Source: Pseudomonas parafulva NBRC 16636 = DSM 17004 (GTDB taxonomy: Bacteria > Pseudomonadota > Gammaproteobacteria > Pseudomonadales > Pseudomonadaceae). Taken from it: 40,624 bases of DNA. The notes below the pieces were generated by a model. That model ran no database searches, was not told where the DNA came from, and was given only the letters and a program-made list of their open reading frames with translations. The position numbers and the translations under genes are program-made. The stretch lies in NCBI RefSeq assembly GCF_000730645.1, contig NZ_BBIU01000021.1:1-40624 (forward strand). Reading direction: 5' to 3'. Shown here one piece after another: positions 33,409 through 40,624 of the stretch (position 1 is the first letter of the stretch; every line of letters begins with the position of its first letter).

Positions 33409-35984
33409 GACTTGCTCTTGCTCTTGCGTTGGGTACCGGACTTCGACGGGCCTTTACGGTGCTTGGTGGGCTTGCCGGTGGCCTTGCTGCCCTTCTCGGA
33501 CTTGCCACTGGCATTACCGCCGGTGCGGGCCTCGGTCATCAACGCCTTTTTCATTTCGCGGCTTTTACGCACTTCGCTGTTGCGCTGTACGGCGTCCTTG
33601 GGGAAGTACGCTTCGGCGGTTTCGCTCTTGCGGCTGCGCGGCTTCGGTGTGGCCTTGGCCTCTACCGGTTGCGCCTGCTCGGCGGGGGCGCCGGCAGGGG
33701 CTGCGCCACGCTGCTTGCGGCCAATCGGCGCGGCGAGGGTCTTGTCAGCCACCTCGAAGTCGATCTTGCGCTCGTCCAAGTCAACGCGCATGACCTTCAC
33801 CTCGATGGTGTCACCCAGGCGGAAACTGCGCCCGGTGCGCTCGCCGGACAAGCGGTGGTGCACAGGGTCGAAGTGGTAGTAGTCGCCCGGCAGTGCGCTG
33901 ACGTGCACCAGCCCTTCCACATAGATGTCAGTCAGCTCGACGAACAGGCCAAAGCCCGTCACCGCCGTGATTACACCCGGGAAGGTTTCGCCCACACGGT
34001 CCTTCATGAACTCGCACTTGAGCCAGTTGACCACGTCACGGGTCGCTTCATCGGCCCGGCGTTCGGTCATCGAGCACTGCTCACCCAACTGCTCGAGGGT
34101 GTTCTCGTCGTACGGGTAAATGCGCGCTTTGGGGATGCTCATGGCGCCGGCACGCTTGACGTGCGGGGTATCCACCTTGGAGCGGATGATGCTGCGGATG
34201 GCGCGGTGCACCAACAGGTCGGGGTAACGGCGAATCGGCGAGGTGAAGTGGGTGTACGCCTCGTAGTTCAGGCCGAAATGGCCGTTGTTGTCGGTGCTGT
34301 ACACCGCCTGGCTCAACGAGCGCAGCATCACCGTCTGGATCAGGTGGAAGTCCGGGCGCTCGGCGATACTCGCCAGCAGGGCCTGGTAATCCTTCGGCGA
34401 CGGGTCCTTGCCCTTGTGCAGCGACAGGCCCAGCTCGCCCAGGAAGGCGCGCAGTTTTTCCAGCCGCTCCGGCGGAGGGCCGTCGTGCACACGGTACAGG
34501 GCCGGCACGCCATGCTTCTGCAGGAACTCGGCAGTGGCCACGTTGGCAGCCAGCATGCACTCTTCGATCAGCTTGTGCGCATCGTTACGCACAGTGGGGC
34601 GAATTTCCGCGATTTTGCGCTCTTCGCCGAAGATGATGCGGGTTTCCTGGGTTTCGAAGTCGATGGCACCGCGGGTATGGCGGGCATTCAGAAGCACCTT
34701 GTACAGGTTGTAGAGGTTCTTCAGGTCTGGCACGACCGCCTTGTATTCCTCGCGCAGGGCCTTGCCTTCACGGGTTCGGGAGTGCTCGAGCATGCTGCTG
34801 ACCTTGTTGTAGGTCAGGCGGGCGTGGGAATGGATCACCCCTTCATAGAACTGGTAGTCGACCATCTGCCCAGCCTTGTTCATGGTCATTTCGCACACCA
34901 TGGCCAAGCGATCGACATGCGGGTTCAGCGAGCAGAGGCCGTTGGACAGCTCCTCCGGCAGCATCGGCACCACGCGCTCCGGGAAGTACACCGAGTTACC
35001 CCGCTGCTGGGCCTCCACATCCAGGGCAGAACCCAGGCGAACGTAACTGGAAACGTCGGCGATGGCCACGTACAGGCGCCAGCCACCGGAGAACATGCGC
35101 AGCTTGCCCAGCGGCTCGCAATACACGGCATCGTCGAAGTCGCGGGCATCTTCGCCGTCGATGGTGACGAACGGCAGATGGCGCAGGTCGACGCGCTTCT
35201 CCTTGTCCTTCTCCTCGACTTCGGAGCGGAACTTGCGCGCCTCCTTGATCACGTCCTGGGGCCATACGTGGGGGATATCGTAGCTGCGCAGGGCAACGTC
35301 GATTTCCATGCCTGGGGCCATGTAGTTACCGATGACCTCCACCACGTCGCCTTGCGGCTGGAAGCGCGGGGTTGGCCAGTGGGTGATCTTGATCTCGACG
35401 AACTGGCCGATCTTTGCCCCGCCGTTACGCCCCGCGGTTACCAGCACTTCCTGCTGGATCTTGGGGTTGTCGGGGGTCACGTAGCCGATGCCGCCTTCTT
35501 CGAAATAGCGGCCCACCACGCTTTCGTGGCCTCGGGAAATGACTTCGACCAGCACGCCTTCGCGCCGGCCGCGGCGGTCGACACCCGAGACACGGGCAAG
35601 GCCGCGGTCGCCGTCGAACACCAGGCGCATCTGCGAGGGGCTGAGGAACAGGTCTTCGCTACCGTCATCGGGGATGAGGAAGCCGAAGCCATCGCGGTGG
35701 CCGGACACACGGCCACAGATCAGGTCCAGCTTGTCCACCGGGGCATAAGTGCCGCGCCGGGTATAGATAAGCTGGCCATCGCGCTCCATGGCCCGCAGAC
35801 GCCGGCGCAGGGCTTCGATCTGGTCTTCTTCGTGCAGACCGAACTCTGCCGCCAGCTCCTCGCGTGCGGCCGGTTCGCCACGGTCGGCGAGGCGCTGCAG
35901 GATCAGCTCACGGCTGGGAATGGGGTTGTCGTATTTTTCCGCTTCGCGAGCGGCCTCGGGATCGAGGGATTGCCAATCGGCCAT
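33405..35984 (-). CDS. rnr: Ribonuclease R
   Basis: Processive 3'-5' exoribonuclease of 859 residues that degrades structured RNA and supports cold growth, rRNA quality control and tmRNA action. Domains in order: winged helix (about 25-90), two cold-shock domains (about 90-240), RNB catalytic domain with IDGEDARDFDDAVY near residue 275 (four catalytic Asp) and EECMLAANVATAEFL, S1 domain (PGVITAVTGFGLFVELTDIYVEGLVHVS) near 680-760, then a Lys-rich tail ending KSGTQRKSKSKS, as in E. coli RNase R. It is translationally coupled to rlmB. Start MADWQSLDPEAAREAEKYDNP matches the family. Confidence 0.96.
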   Translation of the reverse strand: MADWQSLDPEAAREAEKYDNPIPSRELILQRLADRGEPAAREELAAEFGLHEEDQIEALRRRLRAMERDGQLIYTRRGTYAPVDKLDLICGRVSGHRDGFGFLIPDDGSEDLFLSPSQMRLVFDGDRGLARVSGVDRRGRREGVLVEVISRGHESVVGRYFEEGGIGYVTPDNPKIQQEVLVTAGRNGGAKIGQFVEIKITHWPTPRFQPQGDVVEVIGNYMAPGMEIDVALRSYDIPHVWPQDVIKEARKFRSEVEEKDKEKRVDLRHLPFVTIDGEDARDFDDAVYCEPLGKLRMFSGGWRLYVAIADVSSYVRLGSALDVEAQQRGNSVYFPERVVPMLPEELSNGLCSLNPHVDRLAMVCEMTMNKAGQMVDYQFYEGVIHSHARLTYNKVSSMLEHSRTREGKALREEYKAVVPDLKNLYNLYKVLLNARHTRGAIDFETQETRIIFGEERKIAEIRPTVRNDAHKLIEECMLAANVATAEFLQKHGVPALYRVHDGPPPERLEKLRAFLGELGLSLHKGKDPSPKDYQALLASIAERPDFHLIQTVMLRSLSQAVYSTDNNGHFGLNYEAYTHFTSPIRRYPDLLVHRAIRSIIRSKVDTPHVKRAGAMSIPKARIYPYDENTLEQLGEQCSMTERRADEATRDVVNWLKCEFMKDRVGETFPGVITAVTGFGLFVELTDIYVEGLVHVSALPGDYYHFDPVHHRLSGERTGRSFRLGDTIEVKVMRVDLDERKIDFEVADKTLAAPIGRKQRGAAPAGAPAEQAQPVEAKATPKPRSRKSETAEAYFPKDAVQRNSEVRKSREMKKALMTEARTGGNASGKSEKGSKATGKPTKHRKGPSKSGTQRKSKSKS

Positions 35985-36146
35985 CAGAAGGGGTTCACCT
36001 TGGGGTATATAGATAGGAATTCTGGCATAGGCGTATTGAAACCGGAAATGTCAGCCTTGGACAGCCCCAGTGGCGTGTCCGGCGAACGGGAATAGGCTCG
36101 TGAAATCAACAAGTTGAATTTTTTGAGATTTTTTTTGATCGGGGGC

Positions 36147-36175
36147 TTTACAGCCCTCGGAGGCATCCGTATAGT
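36147..36175 (+). promoter_or_regulatory. Sigma-70 promoter of the tRNA-Leu pair
   Basis: TTTACA, a 17-base spacer and TATAGT (five of six in each) followed by a GC-rich discriminator GCGCACC. Transcription would start near 36182, about 73 bases before the first tRNA. The GC-rich discriminator is typical of stringently controlled stable-RNA promoters. Confidence 0.75.
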
Positions 36176-36254
36176 GCGCACCACAACGACGGACAACCCC
36201 GCAGTTGTAGTAGAGATGAACGGCGCTGTAAAGCATCTTTTATCTCGAATGTGT

Positions 36255-36341
36255 GCCCAGGTGGCGGAATTGGTAGACGCGCTGGTTTCAGGTATCAGTG
36301 ACTTAACGGTCGTGGAAGTTCGAGTCTTCTCCTGGGCACCA
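36255..36341 (+). tRNA. tRNA-Leu (CAG), copy 1
   Basis: 87-base class II tRNA including an encoded CCA. The acceptor GCCCAGG pairs with CCTGGGC, the anticodon loop TTCAGGT gives anticodon CAG (reads CUG, the major Leu codon in this genome), the long variable arm is present, and the T-arm GTTCGAGTC is intact. Confidence 0.97.
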
Positions 36342-36427
36342 AGATTTTCAAGTAATAGATGACCAAGGATCTGTTACTACTGTGTGAAGCGAACAATAGT
36401 CGCCTTCACCAGACGATGTAAAGCTTT

Positions 36428-36514
36428 GCCCAGGTGGCGGAATTGGTAGACGCGCTGGTTTCAGGTATCAGTGACTTAACGGTCGTGGAAGTTCGAGTCT
36501 TCTCCTGGGCACCA
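36428..36514 (+). tRNA. tRNA-Leu (CAG), copy 2
   Basis: Identical in all 87 bases to copy 1, 86 bases downstream and on the same strand. The shared promoter and terminator suggest one primary transcript processed to two tRNAs. The spacer has no gene. Confidence 0.97.
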
Positions 36515-36520
36515 TACAAA

Positions 36521-36548
36521 AACCCACTAGCTTGCTAGTGGGTTTTTT
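36521..36548 (+). terminator. Rho-independent terminator of the tRNA-Leu transcript
   Basis: AACCCACTAG, loop CTTG and CTAGTGGGTT form a perfect 10-base stem followed by TTTTTTCTT, starting six bases after the second tRNA. Confidence 0.94.
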
Positions 36549-36585
36549 CTTGCCTGCTGGTTTTGTAATGTCCATCCGGATTTGC

Positions 36586-36604
36586 AATACAGAATCATTC
36601 TCAT
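36586..36604. promoter_or_regulatory. Fur-box-like site in the methyltransferase promoter
   Basis: The reverse complement ATGAGAATGATTCTGTATT has the AGAAT-G-ATTCT core of Pseudomonas Fur boxes. A possible promoter, TTGCAA (36582-36587), 18-base spacer, TAGCAT (36606-36611), encloses it, so Fur-Fe(II) binding would block RNA polymerase. The match to the 19-base consensus is good but not perfect. Confidence 0.6.
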
Positions 36605-36640
36605 CTAGCATCTGGCTTTCTCTCATGGAGCGAGCCTGCA

Positions 36641-37663
36641 ATGAGCATGGACCTGACTACCCCTCACCCGCTTCAAGCCTGCTGGGACCTGCAACTGGCA
36701 GGTCTGGCCGCCGACGCCCTGCGCACGGCACTCACGGTTGAACTGTTCGATCACCTGCAGCACTTCACTGCCCCCGCGCAATTGGCCAAGGCACTGGACC
36801 TTGAGCCCTTCAACACGGGCTACCTGCTGGAAATGCTCTGGGCCCAAGGGCTGCTGGAGCGTGATGAGCACGGCAACCAGTACCGCAATGGCGACACTGC
36901 CCGCCGTTACCTGATCCGCAGCGCGCATGATTACTGCGGTGACGCCCTGCTGTTCCGACACCAGGTACTGCGCCAGGCAGGCGCGCCCCTGGAGCAGGCG
37001 CTACGTAACGGCCTGCCGCCGGCTACAGCGCCCGGCCCAGAGATGGCTCGCCGCTGGGCAGAGGCAGCGCGGGTGCAGATTGCCCAGGAGCAGCAAGCGG
37101 TGACAGCCGACGTTGCGTGCCAGTTGGTCGACCGGCTGCCCCACGCTACGCGCCTGAAACACATGCTGGACCTGGGCGGCGGGCCAGGCCTGGTTGCCAT
37201 CGCCCTCGCTGAACGGTTCAAGGCATTGCAGGGCACGGTGTTCGACTTTGCCGAAACCGCTGCCGTTGCCCAGGACAATATTCTGCGCGCGGGGCTGGAG
37301 AAGCGCCTGAATATCATTGGTGGTGATCTGGACCATGACGGGTTTGGCAGTGGTTATGACCTGATCTGGTGCTCGTCGGTGTTCCACTTCGCCCGTGACC
37401 TCGATGGGGTGATACGCCGACTTCATACGGCGCTCACCCCCGGCGGTGTGCTGATGTGCTGCCACGCCGAAGTGCCACGCAACCGGCACACGGCAGCGCG
37501 GGTACTGCCTTATTACCTGCATATGCGCATGCAAGGGCGGCATGTATTGCCAGCCGGCGAACTGGCGCAGCGGCTGCGCAATGCCGGGTTCGCGGATGTT
37601 CACCAGGAGGATGGCCTGAGGTACCCGGTGGCGCCGGTGACGGCAGTGGTTGCCTGTAAGTGA
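36641..37663 (+). CDS. Class I SAM-dependent methyltransferase, O-methyltransferase type
   Basis: A 340-residue protein of the plant/bacterial small-molecule O-methyltransferase group (PF00891-like). The N-terminal part (about 1-100, LQLAGLAADALRTALTVELFDHLQ and GYLLEMLWAQGLLER) is the winged-helix dimerisation domain; the C-terminal Rossmann domain has the SAM motif MLDLGGGPGLVAIALAERF near residues 175-195, VFDFAETAAVA, and YDLIWCSSVFHFARDLDGVIRRLHTALTPGGVLM. Such enzymes methylate hydroxyls of secondary metabolites, but the acceptor here is unknown. It has a Fur-box-like promoter, sits between the tRNA-Leu terminator and an iron ABC transporter, and starts at ATG 36641 after GGAG. Confidence 0.78.
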   Translation: MSMDLTTPHPLQACWDLQLAGLAADALRTALTVELFDHLQHFTAPAQLAKALDLEPFNTGYLLEMLWAQGLLERDEHGNQYRNGDTARRYLIRSAHDYCGDALLFRHQVLRQAGAPLEQALRNGLPPATAPGPEMARRWAEAARVQIAQEQQAVTADVACQLVDRLPHATRLKHMLDLGGGPGLVAIALAERFKALQGTVFDFAETAAVAQDNILRAGLEKRLNIIGGDLDHDGFGSGYDLIWCSSVFHFARDLDGVIRRLHTALTPGGVLMCCHAEVPRNRHTAARVLPYYLHMRMQGRHVLPAGELAQRLRNAGFADVHQEDGLRYPVAPVTAVVACK

Positions 37664-37687
37664 TGGCAGCACACAACCATGAATTTC

Positions 37688-37721
37688 TTCTCACGTGGCC
37701 ACTTGAGAAACGATTTCGTTT
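37688..37721. promoter_or_regulatory. Two adjacent palindromes upstream of the iron-binding protein gene
   Basis: The first (37688-37709) is a 22-base dyad TTCTCA-C-GTGG / CCAC-T-TGAGAA with a single mismatched pair; the second, AAACGATTTCGTTT (37708-37721), is AAACGA and TCGTTT around TT. They overlap by two bases and lie 45-78 bases before the start codon. Neither is a clean Fur consensus. They look like operator sites for an unknown regulator; a weak terminator for the methyltransferase message is a less likely reading because the first stem has almost no loop. Confidence 0.5.
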
Positions 37722-37765
37722 ACCATTGTTTCCAAATATGTAGCCGTAAGCGAGGAAGTACCCGC

Positions 37766-38779
37766 ATGACGATCCGCCCGCAACCGCTGATGCGCACCCT
37801 GGCTGCCGCCGTGCTGAGCCTGGTCATCGGCGCTCCGGCCGCCATGGCAGACGCCCCGGTCACCCTGACCATGTACAACGGTCAGCACAAGGAAATCGGC
37901 GAAGCCATCGCCAAGGCCTACGAGGCCAAGACCGGCATCCATATCAATATTCGCAAAGGCAGCAGTAACCAGCTGGCCAGCCAGATCATCGAGGAAGGCG
38001 ACCGCTCGCCCGCCGACATCATCTACACCGAAGAGTCGCCGCCGCTGAACAACCTGGGCGAACTGGGCCTGCTGGCCAAGATCGACGACGCTACCCTGAA
38101 CATGTTGCCCAAGGAATATGTGGCCGCCAATGGCAGCTGGATGGGCGTTACCGCCCGTACCCGTGTGGTGGTGTTCAACCCGAAGAAGATCGACGAGAAA
38201 GACCTGCCCACCACGGTAATGGACTTTGCCGACCCGGAATGGGACGGGCGCGTCGGCTTCGTGCCGACCAGCGGTGCATTCCAGGAGCAGGCCGTGGCCA
38301 TCCTCAAGATGCATGGCCGCGAGGCCACCGAAGAATGGCTCACAGGCCTGAAAGCATTCGGCAAGACCTACACCAACAACATGGTGGCGCTGAAGGCCGT
38401 TGAAAAAGGTGAAGTGGCTGCTGTGCTGGTGAACAACTACTACTGGTACGCCCTGGAGCGCGAGCGCGGCAAGCTCGACTCCAAGCTGTATTACCTGGCC
38501 GATGGCGATGCCGGCAACCTGGTGACCATCTCTGGTGCTGCGGCGGTGAAGGCCAGCAAACACCCCAAGGAGGCTCAGGCCCTGCTGAACTGGATGGCCA
38601 GCGAAGAAGGCCAGCGGGTGATCACCCAGACCACCGCCGAGTACCCACTGCACAAAGGCATGGTGTCTGACCGCGGCCTCAAGCCATTCGAAGACCTGCG
38701 CCCACCGAAGATCTCGCCAGCCGACCTGGGCAACGCAGAGGAAGCGATCGAACTTGAACGTGAGGTCGGCCTGCTCTGA
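37766..38779 (+). CDS. Ferric-iron ABC transporter substrate-binding protein (FbpA/AfuA-like)
   Basis: Periplasmic receptor of 337 residues with a signal peptide (1-28, AMA|DAPVT). The mature start VTLTMYNGQHKEIGEAIAKAYEAKTGI is typical of the FbpA family, and the adjacent tyrosines in LVNNYYWYALERERG correspond to the Tyr pair that coordinates Fe(III) in FbpA. Length is normal. The open frame begins at 37679, but ATG 37766 is preceded by GAGGAAG and gives the signal peptide. The stop overlaps the start of the permease gene (TGATG). Iron(III) is the most likely ligand; other oxyanion or metal ligands are not excluded. Confidence 0.85.
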   Translation: MTIRPQPLMRTLAAAVLSLVIGAPAAMADAPVTLTMYNGQHKEIGEAIAKAYEAKTGIHINIRKGSSNQLASQIIEEGDRSPADIIYTEESPPLNNLGELGLLAKIDDATLNMLPKEYVAANGSWMGVTARTRVVVFNPKKIDEKDLPTTVMDFADPEWDGRVGFVPTSGAFQEQAVAILKMHGREATEEWLTGLKAFGKTYTNNMVALKAVEKGEVAAVLVNNYYWYALERERGKLDSKLYYLADGDAGNLVTISGAAAVKASKHPKEAQALLNWMASEEGQRVITQTTAEYPLHKGMVSDRGLKPFEDLRPPKISPADLGNAEEAIELEREVGLL

Positions 38780-40344
38780 TGACTGCCGCCTTGACCCAGC
38801 CGGCGCCGGTACGCTTCGTGCCGCGCCGCAAGCGCCCCTCTGTCTGGGTGGTGCTGCCCGTACTGTTCCTGGTCGCCATGAGCCTGCTGCCCTTGCTCTA
38901 TGTGGCCATCAAGGCCTGGGAAGCCGGCTGGCGAGAGGCGCTGCACCTGCTGTGGCGGCCCTTCGTATGGGGGTTGATGCGCAACACCCTGCTGCTGATG
39001 GTGGGTGTAACGCTGACCTGCATGGTGGTGGGCCTGGCGCTGGCCTGGCTGCTCGAGCGCAGCAACCTGCGCGGTCGCAGGCTTTGGGGGGTAGTGCTGT
39101 GCCTGCCCTTTGCGGTGCCATCCTTTGTCAGCAGCTTCACCTGGGTATCGCTGAGCTCGGACTTCGAAGGCCTGGGCGGGGCGATCCTGGTGATGGCCCT
39201 GTCAAAGTACCCTTTGGTGTTCTTGCCCGTGGCAGCCACCCTGCGCAACCTCGACACCTCCCTGGAAGAGTCGGCGCGTACCCTGGGCTGCAGCCGCTGG
39301 GGGGTGTACCTCAAGGTCACCCTGCCACTGCTGTGGCCGTCGATGCTCGGTGGCGCGCTGCTGATTGCCTTGCACATGCTGGTGGAATTCGGCGCCCTGT
39401 CGATCCTCGGTTTGCAGACCTTCACCACGGCGATTTACCAACAGTTCGAACTGGAGTTCAGCAACGCCAATGCCGCCATGCTGTCTGCCGTGCTGCTGGC
39501 AATGTGCCTGGTGATGCTGTGGCTGGAGCTGCGTGTACGCGGCAAGGCTCGCCATGTGCGCATTGGCCAGGGCGTGGCGCGCCGGGCGCAACCCGTTCGG
39601 CTGGGTGGTTGGGCACTGCCCGCGCAGCTGTTCTGCCTGGGCCTGGCGGTACTGGGCAGCGGCATCCCATTGGCGATGCTCGGTTACTGGTTGAGTGTGG
39701 GGTCGTCGGCCGCCTTCCCGGTAGCAGCCATTTCCAAGGCGCTGTTCACATCGCTTTCGGTATCGCTGGGCGGCGCGGGCTTCTGCGTGCTGCTGGCTTT
39801 GCCGATCAGCTTCCTGGTGGTGCGCTACAAAGGCCGCCTGGCCATCTGGGCAGAGCGCCTGCCGTACCTGCTGCACGCCCTGCCCGGGCTGGTGATCGCC
39901 CTGACGCTGGTGTTCTTCGCCCTGCACTATGTGCCGGCGCTGTACCAGACGTCGGCACTGTTGCTGCTGGCCTATGCGCTGCTGTTCCTGCCGTTGGCCC
40001 AGTCACCCGTACGCACCGCGCTGAACAAGGCCTCGCCAACGCTTGAAGAGGCCGCCAGAACGCTGGGCGCGAGCAGCTTCACGGCCTTTTGCAGGGTCAC
40101 GTTGCCGATCATCTTCCCCGCCATGGCGGCCGCCTTTGCCCTGGTGTTCCTGGATGCCATGAAGGAACTCACCGCCACATTGCTGCTAAGCCCGACCGGC
40201 ATGACTACCCTGGCCACCGAGGTTTGGGCGCACACGGCCAATGTCGAGTTCGCGGCAGCGGCGCCGTATGCGGCGCTGCTGATTGTGGTGTCGGGGTTGC
40301 CGGTGTATTTGCTGACTACGCGAATGTATCTGAACAAGGCCTGA
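38779..40344 (+). CDS. Ferric-iron ABC transporter permease (FbpB-like, two fused permease domains)
   Basis: Inner-membrane permease of 521 residues in which two BPD_transp_1 domains are fused, as in FbpB/AfuB. The N-terminal half has the EAA loop EESARTLGCSRWGVYLKVTLPL and the C-terminal half EEAARTLGASSFTAFCRVTLPI, each positioned to contact the ATPase. About twelve hydrophobic segments are visible. The start overlaps the binding-protein stop. No ATP-binding subunit follows within 280 bases, so the transporter uses an ATPase encoded elsewhere or beyond this window. Confidence 0.88.
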   Translation: MTAALTQPAPVRFVPRRKRPSVWVVLPVLFLVAMSLLPLLYVAIKAWEAGWREALHLLWRPFVWGLMRNTLLLMVGVTLTCMVVGLALAWLLERSNLRGRRLWGVVLCLPFAVPSFVSSFTWVSLSSDFEGLGGAILVMALSKYPLVFLPVAATLRNLDTSLEESARTLGCSRWGVYLKVTLPLLWPSMLGGALLIALHMLVEFGALSILGLQTFTTAIYQQFELEFSNANAAMLSAVLLAMCLVMLWLELRVRGKARHVRIGQGVARRAQPVRLGGWALPAQLFCLGLAVLGSGIPLAMLGYWLSVGSSAAFPVAAISKALFTSLSVSLGGAGFCVLLALPISFLVVRYKGRLAIWAERLPYLLHALPGLVIALTLVFFALHYVPALYQTSALLLLAYALLFLPLAQSPVRTALNKASPTLEEAARTLGASSFTAFCRVTLPIIFPAMAAAFALVFLDAMKELTATLLLSPTGMTTLATEVWAHTANVEFAAAAPYAALLIVVSGLPVYLLTTRMYLNKA

Positions 40345-40624
40345 TCAGCGCACAAACGTCAGGCATAGCGCGGCGCGCTCCCACAGTGATTGCGCCAGCT
40401 TTGAGATCTTGTGGAAGACAGTTTCATCTACAAGGATTGCGCAATTTTTCTGACTAGCAGTGTGGGTGCCTCTGCGGGAGCCTGATTCTGCTGTCTGTAT
40501 CGTTGGTGACCTTCTGCGTCTGGTACTTCAGCCGCCAACGCCCCGCAGCCCTGCTGCGACCAAGGCCAGTTGGGCGCTTCCGCCTGACCAGGCGCCTTCA
40601 CCGGTGAACCCCCATCCTGTGGGA

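Noticed and set aside
33429..36095. 888-codon plus-strand open frame opposite rnr
   Set aside because: Antisense shadow of RNase R; no motif, no ribosome site.
36255..36514. Tandem tRNA copies as attachment sites of an integrated element
   Set aside because: The 86 bases between the copies hold no gene and no integrase is present; simple duplication explains it.
40345..40624. Coding sequence at the window end
   Set aside because: The only frame here lacks a start with a ribosome site. The bases include a REP fragment (GCTCCCACAG) and the beginning of another at the edge; nothing else is seen.

Overview
The window is chromosomal DNA from a fluorescent Pseudomonas of the P. putida group. This rests on the protein sequences, the high GC, the characteristic P. 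putida REP elements (CTGTGGG...CCCGCGA and TGTAGGAGCGAGC types), and a gene order that resembles, from memory, the urt to dnaB to rnr region of P. putida KT2440. No phage, transposon, plasmid or CRISPR locus is visible. Nearly everything is core-genome material, so the more interesting signals lie in the intergenic and regulatory DNA.

Layout. (1) 229-6429: a urea ABC transporter operon urtABCDE behind a sigma-54 type promoter with an upstream NtrC-like site, followed by a GNAT acetyltransferase. (2) 6416-9118: cbpM-cbpA (DnaJ-like co-chaperone and its modulator) with a sigma-32 type promoter, divergent from a short Hsp70-family gene. (3) 9152-14277: an envelope and stress group: AI-2E family permease, PsiF-like protein, OsmE lipoprotein, ferritin-like protein, a large AsmA-family protein and a small secreted repeat protein. 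(4) 14398-16995: a FabR-like TetR regulator, an AGE-family sugar epimerase and an SDR oxidoreductase. (5) 16996-17889: 0.9 kb without a gene, carrying a cluster of DnaA-box-like sequences and an inverted REP pair. (6) 17890-22987: a second HAAT-family ABC transporter, livKHMGF, behind an exact sigma-54 promoter match. (7) 23376-25919: pncB-nadE (NAD salvage) and azurin, the latter with an ANR-type box. (8) 26112-35984: a possible tiny ORF, a YgiQ radical SAM protein, dnaB, the rpsF-rpsR-DUF2232-rplI ribosomal protein operon, rlmB and rnr. (9) 36255-40344: two identical tRNA-Leu(CAG) genes, a SAM methyltransferase with a Fur-box-like promoter, and a ferric-iron ABC transporter (binding protein plus fused permease, without an ATPase gene here).

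How the genes work together. The two HAAT transporters both have predicted sigma-54 promoters with NtrC-like sites, so the window holds two probably nitrogen-responsive uptake systems, one for urea and one for amino acids or amides. The cbpAM/Hsp70 pair looks like a stress chaperone unit. pncB and nadE perform two steps of nicotinate salvage to NAD, with the nadD step between them not encoded here. rpsF-rpsR-rplI, dnaB, rlmB, rnr and the tRNA genes form a translation, replication and RNA-processing block. The 3' end looks iron-related.

I found no clear new multi-gene system. The best leads are the DnaA-box cluster (17141-17550), the livK control region, a hairpin that would mask the osmE ribosome binding site, the Fur-box methyltransferase with the paired palindromes before the iron transporter, and two small proteins or ORFs. 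All calls come from reading the sequence; no database search was run.
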